In this document: piece by piece, positions 44,649 to 52,483 of the stretch
Numbering within the stretch: the first letter of the stretch is position 1
Layout: each line of letters opens with the position of its first letter
Source: CAVRQM01 sp963732775
GTDB lineage: Bacteria > Pseudomonadota > Alphaproteobacteria > Acetobacterales > Acetobacteraceae
Assembly (NCBI GenBank): GCA_963732775.1
Contig: CAVTAR010000003.1
Coordinates: 186,001 to 250,000, forward strand
Length of the DNA: 64,000 bases
Reading direction: 5' to 3'
Notes under the pieces: generated by a model
What the model was told of the DNA's origin: nothing
The model's database searches: none
What the model saw: only the letters and a program-made list of their open reading frames with translations
Made by a program: the position numbers and the translations under genes

Positions 44649-45239
44649 ATGAACCGCAGGTTGCGCGCCGGGCTCGCCTCGGCGATGCTGGCGCTGGCGG
44701 TTGCGCTGCCGGCGGCGGCGCGGGCCGACAACCCGATGGGCTACCGGCTACTGCCGGCGGACCAGGCGGCGACGCTGCCGCGCAACCACGGCGCGCTCGG
44801 GCTCGACGTGGAGCGGGCGCAGGAGATCAGCAGCGCCGGGATGGCCTTCGAGCTGTTCCGCGTGAAGTCGGCGCGCCGCGGCTCCTCGGCGGCGGCGGCC
44901 GGGTTGAAGCCGGGCGACCAGATCGTCGCCCTGAACGGCCTGGTGTTTCCGTCCATCGCCGCGTTCGCGGCCTATGTGGGCGCAATGCAGCCCGGGTCGC
45001 AGGCCAGCATCGACTACATCCCCTCGGGCGGCGGCCCGGCGCAGGCGCAGCGCGTGGCACTGACCGTGGGCGGCCCCGGCGCACCCGCGCCGGCGTCGCA
45101 CGGCCTGTCGACCGGCGCGAAGGTCGCGATCGGCGTGGGCGCGTTGCTGGGCTGCTACGAACTCGGCTGCTTCTCGCACAAGAGCGCGCCCGCCCAGGGC
45201 GCCCAGCCCTATCCCCAGGGTGGCCCGCAGGTCCGCTGA
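44649..45239 (+). CDS. Secreted PDZ-domain protein
   Basis: A 196-residue protein with a Sec signal peptide (AMLALAVALPAAARA) followed by a PDZ domain. The domain's binding loop region is near SSAGMAFELFRVKSARRGSSAAAAGLKPGDQIVALNGL (about residues 55-100). The C-terminal part has a membrane-like segment VAIGVGALLGCYELGCF and a Pro/Gln/Gly-rich tail. Such proteins bind peptides or other periplasmic partners; no protease domain is present. It follows the YidB-like gene by 7 bases. Confidence 0.7.
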   Translation: MNRRLRAGLASAMLALAVALPAAARADNPMGYRLLPADQAATLPRNHGALGLDVERAQEISSAGMAFELFRVKSARRGSSAAAAGLKPGDQIVALNGLVFPSIAAFAAYVGAMQPGSQASIDYIPSGGGPAQAQRVALTVGGPGAPAPASHGLSTGAKVAIGVGALLGCYELGCFSHKSAPAQGAQPYPQGGPQVR

Positions 45240-45288
45240 GCCTCGCGCTAAGGCTGCCCGCTGGTCCGGGAGGTGCTAGGGTCGAGTC

Positions 45289-45879
45289 ATGAGCGCGGCC
45301 CGGCAGCCAGCGATGACCGTCGAGGAGTTCCTTGCCTGGGAGGAACGCCAGCCTTCCCGGTATGAGTTCGTGCATGGTCGCATCCAGGCCACGGTCGGCG
45401 GCTCGACCAGCCACTCGTCGGTCAAGTCCAACCTGATCACCGCTCTCGTCTCGCGGCTGCGGGGCAAGCCCTGCCGCGCCTACGACAGCGACGCGAAGCT
45501 GCGGATAGGCGACGAGATCCGCTATCCCGATGCCATGATCTCCTGCACGCGGCAGACCGACGCGACGAAGCGGCGGCGCGGCGAGATCGTCGAGCCGGTG
45601 GTGGTGTTCGAGGTCACGTCGCCCGGAACCTCGCTGCGTGACCGTATCGAGAAGAACGGTGAGTACCAGGCCCTCCCATCGGTGATGCGCTACGTCATGA
45701 TCGAGCAGGACGCGGTGGCCGCGACGGTGTTTGAGCGGCGCGGCGAGGAATGGGTAGGCCACCTGCTGACCGGGCCCGAGGCCCTGCTGCAACTGCCGGA
45801 GGCGGGCGTGCCGCCGATCCCGCTCGCGGAGTTCTATGCCGACCTCGAAGCGATCGGCCCGGACACCGACGACGCCTGA
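45289..45879 (+). CDS. Uma2 family endonuclease-like protein
   Basis: A 196-residue Uma2-family protein with the restriction-endonuclease-like fold. The start MTVEEFLAWEERQPSRYEFVHG is typical. The putative PD-(D/E)xK site is in DEIRYPDAMISC near residue 85 and VVVFEVTSPGTS near 108, and the C-terminal strand RYVMIEQDAVAATVF follows. The family is widespread, often as many copies per genome, and its role is unknown (a nuclease is predicted). A second, deleted copy lies 527 bases further on, beyond mobB. The last 46 bases overlap the convergent mobB. Confidence 0.8.
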   Translation: MSAARQPAMTVEEFLAWEERQPSRYEFVHGRIQATVGGSTSHSSVKSNLITALVSRLRGKPCRAYDSDAKLRIGDEIRYPDAMISCTRQTDATKRRRGEIVEPVVVFEVTSPGTSLRDRIEKNGEYQALPSVMRYVMIEQDAVAATVFERRGEEWVGHLLTGPEALLQLPEAGVPPIPLAEFYADLEAIGPDTDDA

Positions 45880-46358
45880 TCCAGCACCAGCATCGCGACC
45901 GCCTCGGCGTCGTCCAGCGCCAGCACCGGCCGCCCGCCGGCATCCACCGGGGCGTCGGTCGCCACCGCCACGATGTGCGGGTCCTCGCGCCACAACGCCG
46001 GCTTGCCGAGCGCCGCGCGGAACACCTCGAGCTTCGGCACGGCGTCGCGCTTGAAGCCCTCCACCAGCACGATGTCGCAGTCCGGCAGGCGGGCCAAGTG
46101 GTCGGCCAGGGTCGGCTCCGGCGCGCCGCGCAGCTCGTGCATCAGCGCCCAGCGCGCGCCGGAGGCGACCAGCACCGACTGCGCGCCGACCTGCCGATGC
46201 GCCCAGGAATCCTTGCCCTCGCGGTCGATGTCGAAATGGTGATGCGCGTGCTTGACGGTGGCCACGCGCAGCCCACGGGCGACCAGCAGCGGGATCACCC
46301 GCACGATCAGCGTGGTTTTGCCCGACCCGCTCCAGCCGGCGAACCCGATCACGCGCAT
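45834..46358 (-). CDS. mobB: Molybdopterin-guanine dinucleotide biosynthesis protein MobB
   Basis: MobB is a GTP-binding accessory protein for molybdenum cofactor nucleotide attachment. The 174-residue protein has Walker A GWSGSGKTT at residues 8-16, the VKHAHHHFDIDREGKDSWAHRQVGA region typical of the family near 36, and DCDIVLVEGFKRDAVPKLEVFR near 95. It stands between two Uma2 copies, one intact and one deleted, and overlaps the intact one by 46 bases at the 3' end. No other molybdenum cofactor genes are in the window. Confidence 0.92.
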   Translation of the reverse strand: MRVIGFAGWSGSGKTTLIVRVIPLLVARGLRVATVKHAHHHFDIDREGKDSWAHRQVGAQSVLVASGARWALMHELRGAPEPTLADHLARLPDCDIVLVEGFKRDAVPKLEVFRAALGKPALWREDPHIVAVATDAPVDAGGRPVLALDDAEAVAMLVLDQASSVSGPIASRSA

Positions 46359-46405
46359 CGCGGCGTCCTGTGGCCCGGCCAGCCGATTTGGTCTAGCCCT
46401 CGCCC

Positions 46406-46818
46406 ATGAGCGCCGCCCTGAAGCCGCCCATGACGGTCGCCGAGTTCCTCGAGTGGGAGGAGCGCCAGCCGATCCGCTACGAGTTCGACGGTCTCCGAGC
46501 GCACGCCATCGTCGGCGGTTCGCTCTCGCACTCCGGCATCAGGGTCAACCGCGTCGGCATCCTGGCATCGCGGTTGCGTCCACTCCGACGATCCAGCGCT
46601 ACGTGATGATCGAGCAGGACCGGGTCGCCGCCACGGTGTTTTCCCTCGCCGGAGAGGACTGGGTCGGGCACCTGCTGCTGGGCGAGGAGGCCGCCATCGC
46701 CCTGCCGGAGGCGGGGATCGAGGCGATCCGGCTCGGCGATCTCTACGAAGGCGTCGACATGTCGGAGGACACCGGCCGCGACGGGGACGAAACCAAGGCC
46801 GAGGAAGCCGCCGGATAG
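46406..46818 (+). pseudogene. Internally deleted Uma2 family gene
   Basis: The 5' half (MTVAEFLEWEERQPIRYEF to SRLR) and 3' half (TIQRYVMIEQDRVAATVFSLAGEDWVGHLLLGEEAAIALPEAGIEAIRL) are homologous to the ends of the intact Uma2 gene. They are joined in different frames after loss of roughly 70 codons, including the predicted active site. It is therefore a broken copy. It lies on the far side of mobB, and its 3' end overlaps the convergent GNAT gene by 76 bases. Confidence 0.75.
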
Positions 46819-47330
46819 CCGGCCTCGAACTCGCGCCGCAGCATCGCCTGCTGCGCGATGTCCCATCGCTCTGCGCCGACCGGCACCGCGCTGCGACGCA
46901 CCCCCTCCGGCACGAAGCCCAGCGCGGCGTAGGTGCGCAGCGCCGGGACGTTGTCGGCGCGCACGTTCAGCTCCAGCCGCTCCAGCCACGGCTTGGCGAA
47001 CGCCGCGCGCACCACCTCGCGCAGGAAGGGCACGGCGATCCCCTGCCCGCGCCAGGCCGGCGCCACCGCCACGCGGGCGAGACGGGCCACGCCGAGCCAC
47101 GGCTCCAGCACGAGCTGCGCGTGGGCCACCACCTCGGCCCCCTGCATCGCGGTCCAGGCGAGCCGCGCCGGCGGCTCGCGTGCCGTCTCCTCCAGCATGG
47201 CCGCGAGCTTCGCGTCGTCGAGCGGCGGACGGATGAACGGCCCGGCCCACTGCACCAGCTCCGCCTCGCTCTCGAACCAGCCCCGCAGCGCCGCGAAATG
47301 CGCGCGCGAGAACGGCTCGAGGCGGAGCAT
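46743..47330 (-). CDS. GNAT family acetyltransferase
   Basis: A 195-residue GNAT protein. Acetyl-CoA-binding motif: ARVAVAPAWRGQGIAVPFLREVV near residues 88-110 (the R/Q-x-x-G-x-G/A loop is RGQGIA). The next strand is RLELNVRADNVPALRTYAALGFVPEG. Its substrate is unknown; the group includes ribosomal-protein and antibiotic acetyltransferases. Its ATG at 47330 overlaps the cobT stop (TGATG), so it is likely translated with cobT. It also overlaps the deleted Uma2 copy at the 3' end. Confidence 0.82.
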   Translation of the reverse strand: MLRLEPFSRAHFAALRGWFESEAELVQWAGPFIRPPLDDAKLAAMLEETAREPPARLAWTAMQGAEVVAHAQLVLEPWLGVARLARVAVAPAWRGQGIAVPFLREVVRAAFAKPWLERLELNVRADNVPALRTYAALGFVPEGVRRSAVPVGAERWDIAQQAMLRREFEAGYPAASSALVSSPSRPVSSDMSTPS

Positions 47331-49228
47331 CACGCGACCAGCGCCGCGCGCTCCGTGCCGGCCCGCGCCCAGGCCAGGCCGGCATCCTCGTCGAACAGCT
47401 CGGTCAGCTTCTTCATCATCGTGCCGCCCAGCTCCTCGGCGTCCACGATCGTCACCGCGCGGCGATAGTAGCGGGTCACGTCGTGGCCGATGCCGATGGC
47501 GATCAGCTCCACCTCGTCGCGCCCCTCGATCTGCGCGATCGCCTGGCGCAGGTGCCGCTCCAGGTAGTTGCCGGGGTTCACCGACAGCGTGCTGTCGTCC
47601 ACCGGCGCGCCGTCGCTGATCACCATCAGGATGCGCCGCCGCTCGGTGCGCACCAGCAACCGCTGGTACGCCCACAGCAGCGCCTCGCCGTCGATGTTCT
47701 CCTTCAGCAATCCCTCGCGCAGCATCAGGCCCAGGTTCTTGCGCGCCCGCCGCCACGGCGCGTCGGCCGACTTGTAGACGATGTGGCGCAGGTCGTTCAG
47801 CCGCCCCGGGTTGCGCGGCTTGCCCTCGGCGACCCAGCGCTCGCGCGACGAGCCGCCCTTCCAGGCCCGCGTGGTGAAGCCGAGCACCTCGACCTTCACC
47901 GCACATCGCTCCAGCGTGCGCGCCAGGATGTCGCCGCACATCGCCGCCACCGTGATCGGCCGGCCGCGCATGGAGCCGGAATTGTCGATCAGCAGCGTCA
48001 CCACGGTGTCGCGGAACTCGGTGTCGCGCTCGCGCTTGTAGCTCAGCGCGATCAGCGGGTTGGCCACCACGCGCGCCAGCCGGCCAGCGTCGAGCATCCC
48101 CTCGTCGAGGTCGAAATCCCAGGCGCGCGTCTGCTGCGCCATCAGCCGCCGCTGCAGCCGGTTGGCAAGCTTGCTGACCACGCCCTGCAGGTTCTGCAGC
48201 TGCTGATCGAGCTGCTGGCGCAGGCGCGACAGCTCCGAGGCGTCGCACAGCTCCTCGGCGCCGATCTCCTCGTCGAACTGGCGGGCGAAGGCGCGGTAGT
48301 GCGGCTCGATGTCGGCCGGCGGGCGCTCGCGCGGCGGCTGCGGGCCGCTCGGGCGTTCGTCGCCCTCCGCCATCGCGTCCTCGTCGGCGTCCTCGCCCTC
48401 CTCGGCGTCGCCGGCATCGCCCTGCATCTGTTCCGGCTGCGAGGCGAGATTGCTCTCGGTCTCGCTCTCGCTCTGGCCCTCGCCGTCGCGCGGCTGGTCC
48501 TGCGGGCCGCTCTGTTCGGCGGTCTCGGCGCCGTCCTCGGCCTGCTCCGGCTCGGCGTCGGCCTCCGCCTCGGCCAGGTCCATCGCCGCCAGCAGCTTGC
48601 GCGCGGCCCGGGTGAACGCCTGCTGGTTGGAGGGCGCGCGCGCCATGTCGGCCAGCGCCGCCTCGGCCCGCGGGCCCAGCGTGTCGCGCCATTGCGCCAG
48701 CACGCGCGCGACCCCGGGCGGCGAGGCAGCGCCGCTCATCCGCTCACGCGCCAGCAGGCTCAGCGCCGCGGCGACCGGCAGCTGGTCGCGCCGGGTCATG
48801 CGGTCGTAGCCCTCGGCGTCGCACTCCTCGGCCAGCCGCGCGCGCAGGTTGGCCGCGACGCCGTCCATGCGCTGGCCGCCGACCACCTCGACCCGCACCT
48901 GCTCCAGCGCGTCGTAGACGTCGCGCGCCTCGCGCTCCACCGGCATCCGCGCCGCGTGGACCGCGTCGTCGTGGTGGCGCAGCCGCAGCGCCACGCTGTC
49001 CGCCGCCCCGCGCAGCCGCGCCCTCTCGGCCGGCGGCAGCGTGCGCGTCGGCAGCGGCAGGCGGGCGCGCCGGCCGCTCAGCCCGGACGGCCCGGGCTGG
49101 AACGCGACCGTCACGTCCGCCAGGCCCGCCACGGCCCGCAGCGCACCGGCGGTGGCGCGCTTGAACTCCTCGGCCCGGGCGCTGTCGGCACGGGCCGCAT
49201 CGGCGCGGGCATCCTTGGCGCCGCTCAT
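47330..49228 (-). CDS. cobT: Aerobic cobaltochelatase subunit CobT
   Basis: CobT works with CobS and CobN to insert cobalt into hydrogenobyrinate a,c-diamide in the aerobic cobalamin pathway. The 632-residue protein has a helical N-terminal half, a long acidic low-complexity stretch rich in Glu, Asp, Gln and Ser near residues 230-310, and a C-terminal von Willebrand A domain. The metal-ion-dependent adhesion motif DNSGSMRG lies near residue 409, followed by TLERCAVKVEVLGFTT and IGIGHDVTRYY. It sits seven bases after cobS. Other chelatase or cobalamin genes, including cobN, are not present here. Confidence 0.95.
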   Translation of the reverse strand: MSGAKDARADAARADSARAEEFKRATAGALRAVAGLADVTVAFQPGPSGLSGRRARLPLPTRTLPPAERARLRGAADSVALRLRHHDDAVHAARMPVEREARDVYDALEQVRVEVVGGQRMDGVAANLRARLAEECDAEGYDRMTRRDQLPVAAALSLLARERMSGAASPPGVARVLAQWRDTLGPRAEAALADMARAPSNQQAFTRAARKLLAAMDLAEAEADAEPEQAEDGAETAEQSGPQDQPRDGEGQSESETESNLASQPEQMQGDAGDAEEGEDADEDAMAEGDERPSGPQPPRERPPADIEPHYRAFARQFDEEIGAEELCDASELSRLRQQLDQQLQNLQGVVSKLANRLQRRLMAQQTRAWDFDLDEGMLDAGRLARVVANPLIALSYKRERDTEFRDTVVTLLIDNSGSMRGRPITVAAMCGDILARTLERCAVKVEVLGFTTRAWKGGSSRERWVAEGKPRNPGRLNDLRHIVYKSADAPWRRARKNLGLMLREGLLKENIDGEALLWAYQRLLVRTERRRILMVISDGAPVDDSTLSVNPGNYLERHLRQAIAQIEGRDEVELIAIGIGHDVTRYYRRAVTIVDAEELGGTMMKKLTELFDEDAGLAWARAGTERAALVA

Positions 49229-49235
49229 CGCCGGG

Positions 49236-50255
49236 TCAGCCGCGCCGCGCGAGGCCCGGCGCGAGCTCCGCGTTCATGCAGCGCTGGTAGTACTCCATCA
49301 CGGTGCTGCGCTCCGCCTCGTCGCACTTGTTCAGGAACGTCACCCGGAACGCAAAGCCCAGCTCGCCGAAGATGCGCGCGTTCTCGGCCCAGGTGATGAC
49401 GGTGCGCGGGCTCATCACCGTGGAGATGTCGCCGTTCACGAAGCCGGCGCGCGTCAGGTCGGCCAGCGCCACCATGCTCTCGATGCGGCGCCGCTCGGCG
49501 CTGTCGCTGGGGGCCACGCCCAGCTTGGCCATCACGATCTCGACCTCCTGCGCGTGCGGCAGGTAGTTCAGCGTGGCGACGATGTTCCAGCGGTCCATCT
49601 GGCCCTGGTTGATCTGCTGCGTGCCGTGGTACAGCCCCGTGGTGTCGCCGAGGCCCACCGTGTTGGCGGTGGCGAACAGGCGGAAGCCGGGATGCGGGCG
49701 GATCACCCGGTTCTGGTCGAGCAGGGTCAGCCGCCCCTCCACCTCCAGCACGCGCTGGATCACGAACATCACGTCCGGCCGCCCGGCGTCGTACTCGTCG
49801 AACACCAGCGCGCACGGGTGCTGCAGGGCCCAGGGCAGGATGCCCTCGCGGAACTCGGTGATCTGCTTGCCATCCTTCAGCACGATCGCGTCCTTGCCGA
49901 TCAGGTCGATGCGGCTGATGTGGCTGTCGAGGTTGATGCGGATGCACGGCCAGTTCAGCCGGGCGGCCACCTGCTCGATGTGCGTGCTCTTGCCGGTGCC
50001 GTGATAGCCCTGGATCAGGACGCGCCGGTTGAACGCGAAGCCGGCCAGGATCGCCTGCGTCGTCTCGCGGTCGAAGCGGTAGGCCGGGTCCAGGTCCGGC
50101 ACGTGCTCGGCGCGCTCGCGATAGGCCGGGACCTGCATGTCGCTGTCGATGGCAAACGTCGTGCGCGCATCCACCACGGTGTCCGGCAGGTCGACGCTCG
50201 ACGCGGCGCCCGCTGGGAGGGGGCGCGTGTCGGAGAGGGCGGCTACCTTGTTCAT
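49236..50255 (-). CDS. cobS: Aerobic cobaltochelatase AAA+ subunit CobS
   Basis: CobS is the AAA+ ATPase of the cobaltochelatase and forms rings with CobT. The 339-residue protein has Walker A GYHGTGKSTH near residue 90, Walker B ALVFDEYDAG near 150, and a sensor region FRLFATANTVG near 190. Its length is standard. It begins with ATG at 50255, about 110 bases from the J-domain gene, and is followed by cobT. A cobalamin riboswitch was looked for before it, but none was recognised. Confidence 0.96.
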   Translation of the reverse strand: MNKVAALSDTRPLPAGAASSVDLPDTVVDARTTFAIDSDMQVPAYRERAEHVPDLDPAYRFDRETTQAILAGFAFNRRVLIQGYHGTGKSTHIEQVAARLNWPCIRINLDSHISRIDLIGKDAIVLKDGKQITEFREGILPWALQHPCALVFDEYDAGRPDVMFVIQRVLEVEGRLTLLDQNRVIRPHPGFRLFATANTVGLGDTTGLYHGTQQINQGQMDRWNIVATLNYLPHAQEVEIVMAKLGVAPSDSAERRRIESMVALADLTRAGFVNGDISTVMSPRTVITWAENARIFGELGFAFRVTFLNKCDEAERSTVMEYYQRCMNAELAPGLARRG

Positions 50256-50362
50256 CGCACGGCGATCCTGTGGTGGGGAGCGGGCCGGAGTTTACCCCGA
50301 GCGGCCCCGCTGCCAACAGCGCGGCGAGCGCGGAGCGGTTGCCCACCGGTTTCCCGGGGCAT

Positions 50363-50989
50363 TCAGCCGTGCGCGGCGGCGGCCGGTCCGGGCCGCGGGG
50401 CAAGGCGTCCGCGCACCGCGGCGTAGGCGAGGTTGATGACCTTGAGCCGCTCCTCCGAGGCGCGATCGCCGCCGTTCGCGTCCGGGTGGTGCTGCTTGGC
50501 CAGCGCCTTGTAGCGCTGCTTCACGTCGTCGAGGCTGACCGGCCAGGGCAGGCCCAGGGTCTGCAGCGGCTCGCGCAGTTCGGGCGGCGCGTCCGGCGGC
50601 GGCCGGTGCGCCGGGTCCATGCTGGCGTGGAACGCGCCGGCGGCGCGGCGCAGCAGGGTATCGTCGACGTGCCCCGCGCCATGGCCGCCGCCAGGCTGGC
50701 CGCCGTTGTGGCCGCCGTTCTGCCCGAGCGGCCAGGTCGGCCGCTGCCAGGACGTGTCGGCGCGCACCTGCGCCTCGATCTGCCCCGGGGACATCCCGCG
50801 GTAGAAGTCCCACGCGGCGTTGTAGGCGCGGACGTGGTCGAGGCAGAACCACCAGTAGTCGTTCAGCGCCTCGCGCGATTTCGGCGCCCGGTACTCGCCC
50901 GCGGCACCGCAGCCGGGCAGGTCGCAGGGCCGCCCCGGCGCGGCCGGGTCGGGCGCGTAGGCCCGGGGGCGCGAGGGACGACGGGTCAT
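50363..50989 (-). CDS. J-domain (DnaJ-like) protein
   Basis: A 208-residue protein with a C-terminal J domain: LQTLGLPWPVSLDDVKQRYKALAKQHHPDANGGDRASEERLKVINLAYAAV, with the essential HPD near residue 167. J domains stimulate DnaK-type chaperones. The N-terminal half is distinct: a Cys-rich start (RPCDLPGCGAAGEYRAP), then WWFCLDHVRAYNAAWDFYRGM, and a Gly/His-rich linker. It lies just before cobS in the dnaJ-cobS-cobT arrangement seen in many alphaproteobacteria, with bolA divergent on the other side. Confidence 0.88.
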   Translation of the reverse strand: MTRRPSRPRAYAPDPAAPGRPCDLPGCGAAGEYRAPKSREALNDYWWFCLDHVRAYNAAWDFYRGMSPGQIEAQVRADTSWQRPTWPLGQNGGHNGGQPGGGHGAGHVDDTLLRRAAGAFHASMDPAHRPPPDAPPELREPLQTLGLPWPVSLDDVKQRYKALAKQHHPDANGGDRASEERLKVINLAYAAVRGRLAPRPGPAAAAHG

Positions 50990-51063
50990 GGATCGCTAGA
51001 TGCGGCGCGCCGTCTGTTTTGCAAAGGGGTTACAATTTCGCGCCGCCGCGCTACTGTGGGGCG

Positions 51064-51357
51064 ATGCGGGCAAGTCGGGCGGAGCGGATCGGCGACACGC
51101 TGGGCGCGGCGCTCGCGCCCAGCGTGCTGGTCGTGGACGACGAGAGCGCGCGCCATGCGGGCCACGCCGGCGCGGCCCCGGGCGGGCAGACCCACTATGC
51201 CGTGCTGGTCGTGTCCGACGCGTTCGCCGGGCAGTCGCGGGTAGCGCGGTCGCGGCGCGTGCACGACTTGCTGGCCGGCGAGTTCACGGCGGGCCTGCAC
51301 GCGCTTTCACTCATTTTACGCACGCCAGAGGAACATTCCGCAACGCTCCGTTCATGA
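51064..51357 (+). CDS. bolA: BolA family protein
   Basis: A 97-residue BolA-type protein with the class II KH-like fold: RIGDTLGAALAPSVLVVDDESARHAGHAG, then THYAVLVVSDAFAGQSRVARSRRVHDLLAGEF. The helix and signature V-x-S-x-x-F-x-G-x-x-x-V-x-R match BolA. Known members bind monothiol glutaredoxins and Fe-S clusters, and affect stress morphology. The ATG at 51064 gives the usual size; a longer open frame exists upstream. It is divergent from the J-domain gene, as in related genomes. Confidence 0.9.
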   Translation: MRASRAERIGDTLGAALAPSVLVVDDESARHAGHAGAAPGGQTHYAVLVVSDAFAGQSRVARSRRVHDLLAGEFTAGLHALSLILRTPEEHSATLRS

Positions 51358-51401
51358 TGGCTCCCGTATGGTGGAGCCTCCATCGGCCCAGGGGTCTGGA
51401 C

Positions 51402-51671
51402 GTGAGCAGCCGCCTCCTCAACCGCAACGTCACCGCGCAGCAGGGCCGCACCAGCATGCGGCTAGAGCCGGAATTGTGGGACGCCCTGACCGAGGTCTGC
51501 GCGCGCGAACGAATGACGCTGGCCGGCATGGTGCAGCGCATCGAGCGCGACCGCGCCGGCGGCGGGCGCACGAGCGCGGTGCGGGTCCACCTGCTCAGCT
51601 ATTTTCGCGCCGCGGCCACCGCCGAGGGGCATCGCGCGGCCGGGCACGGCGCACTGCCCGGCGACCACTGA
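51402..51671 (+). CDS. Ribbon-helix-helix domain protein
   Basis: An 89-residue protein with one RHH DNA-binding-like domain: SSRLLNRNVTAQQGRTSMRLEPELWDALTEVCARERMTLAGMVQRIE, matching the alphaproteobacterial RHH group whose exact role is unknown. The start is GTG at 51402, preceded by AGGGG, which puts the conserved SRLLNRNVT at the N-terminus. An ATG at 51354, overlapping the bolA stop, is an alternative start. It lies 44 bases after bolA and may be transcribed with it. Confidence 0.78.
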   Translation: MSSRLLNRNVTAQQGRTSMRLEPELWDALTEVCARERMTLAGMVQRIERDRAGGGRTSAVRVHLLSYFRAAATAEGHRAAGHGALPGDH

Positions 51672-51696
51672 GGCGCGCCAACCTCAAGGCTCGGCC

Positions 51697-52473
51697 TCAC
51701 GGCTCGGCCGCGGCCGGCTCGCCCTGCACCGGACTGCAGCCAATTGACTGCATCAGCCGCGTCACCTCGGCCACCGCCGCCTCCGCCTGCGCCGCGTCGG
51801 TCCCCTTGGCCACGATCGCGACACCCCGATCGTCGGCGCGCTCATACGGATAGCTGCCCAGGTCGAGCGCCGGATAGCGCGCCTGGATCGCTCCGAGCCC
51901 CGCCGCGATCTCGCCCTCCAGCAGCCCCACGGCATGCACCGCGCGAGAAAGCACCGGCCGGCCGCGCGGCAGGCGCGGGGCCAGGTCCTCCCACATCGAC
52001 TGCATGATGCGCGGCACGCCGGCCATCACGTGCACGTTGCCGAGGCTGAAGCCGGGCGCGAACGACACCGCGTTCTCGATCAGGCTGGCACCGCGCGGCA
52101 TGGTCGCCATCCGCTGCCGGGCGGCGTTGAACTCCCCCGGCGCATAGCGCCCGGCCATCCGCGCGAACGCCTCCGGGTGCGGCTCCCACGGCACGCCGAA
52201 CGCCGCGGCGATGCACTCGGCCGTGATGTCGTCATGCGTCGGGCCGATGCCGCCGGTGGTCAGCACCACGGCGAAGCGCGCCCGCACCTCGTTGACCGTG
52301 CCCACGATCGTCTCGCGCACGTCCGGGATGATCCGCACCTCGCGCAGCGGCAGGCCGATCTCGCCCAGGCGTCCGGCCAGGAAATGGATGTTGAGGTCGC
52401 GGGTCCTGCCCGACAGCACCTCGTTGCCGATCACCAGCAAGCACGCCGTGGGGTTCGCTTCGCTCATGCTCAT
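51697..52473 (-). CDS. Competence/damage-inducible protein A-like (CinA N-terminal, MoaB-type fold)
   Basis: A 258-residue protein with only the molybdopterin-binding-like (COG1058) domain of CinA: CLLVIGNEVLSGRTRDLNIHFLAGRL, TTGGIGPTHDDITAECIAAAFG, GNVHVMAGVPRIMQSMW. The C-terminal NMN deamidase domain is absent, as in a common short form. Its enzymatic role is uncertain (a nucleotide-pool clean-up role has been proposed). The ATG at 52473 is chosen; another ATG lies two codons downstream. It starts 10 bases after the GNAT-Nudix stop on the same strand. Confidence 0.85.
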   Translation of the reverse strand: MSMSEANPTACLLVIGNEVLSGRTRDLNIHFLAGRLGEIGLPLREVRIIPDVRETIVGTVNEVRARFAVVLTTGGIGPTHDDITAECIAAAFGVPWEPHPEAFARMAGRYAPGEFNAARQRMATMPRGASLIENAVSFAPGFSLGNVHVMAGVPRIMQSMWEDLAPRLPRGRPVLSRAVHAVGLLEGEIAAGLGAIQARYPALDLGSYPYERADDRGVAIVAKGTDAAQAEAAVAEVTRLMQSIGCSPVQGEPAAAEP

Positions 52474-52483
52474 GCCCGAGAAC

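Noticed and set aside
47483..49396. Plus-strand open frame of about 640 codons opposite cobT
   Set aside because: Antisense to CobT, which has an intact vWA domain. The translated product is a His/Arg/Ala-rich shadow.
50256..50362. Cobalamin riboswitch before cobS
   Set aside because: No conserved B12-box or helical core was recognised in this 107-base gap.
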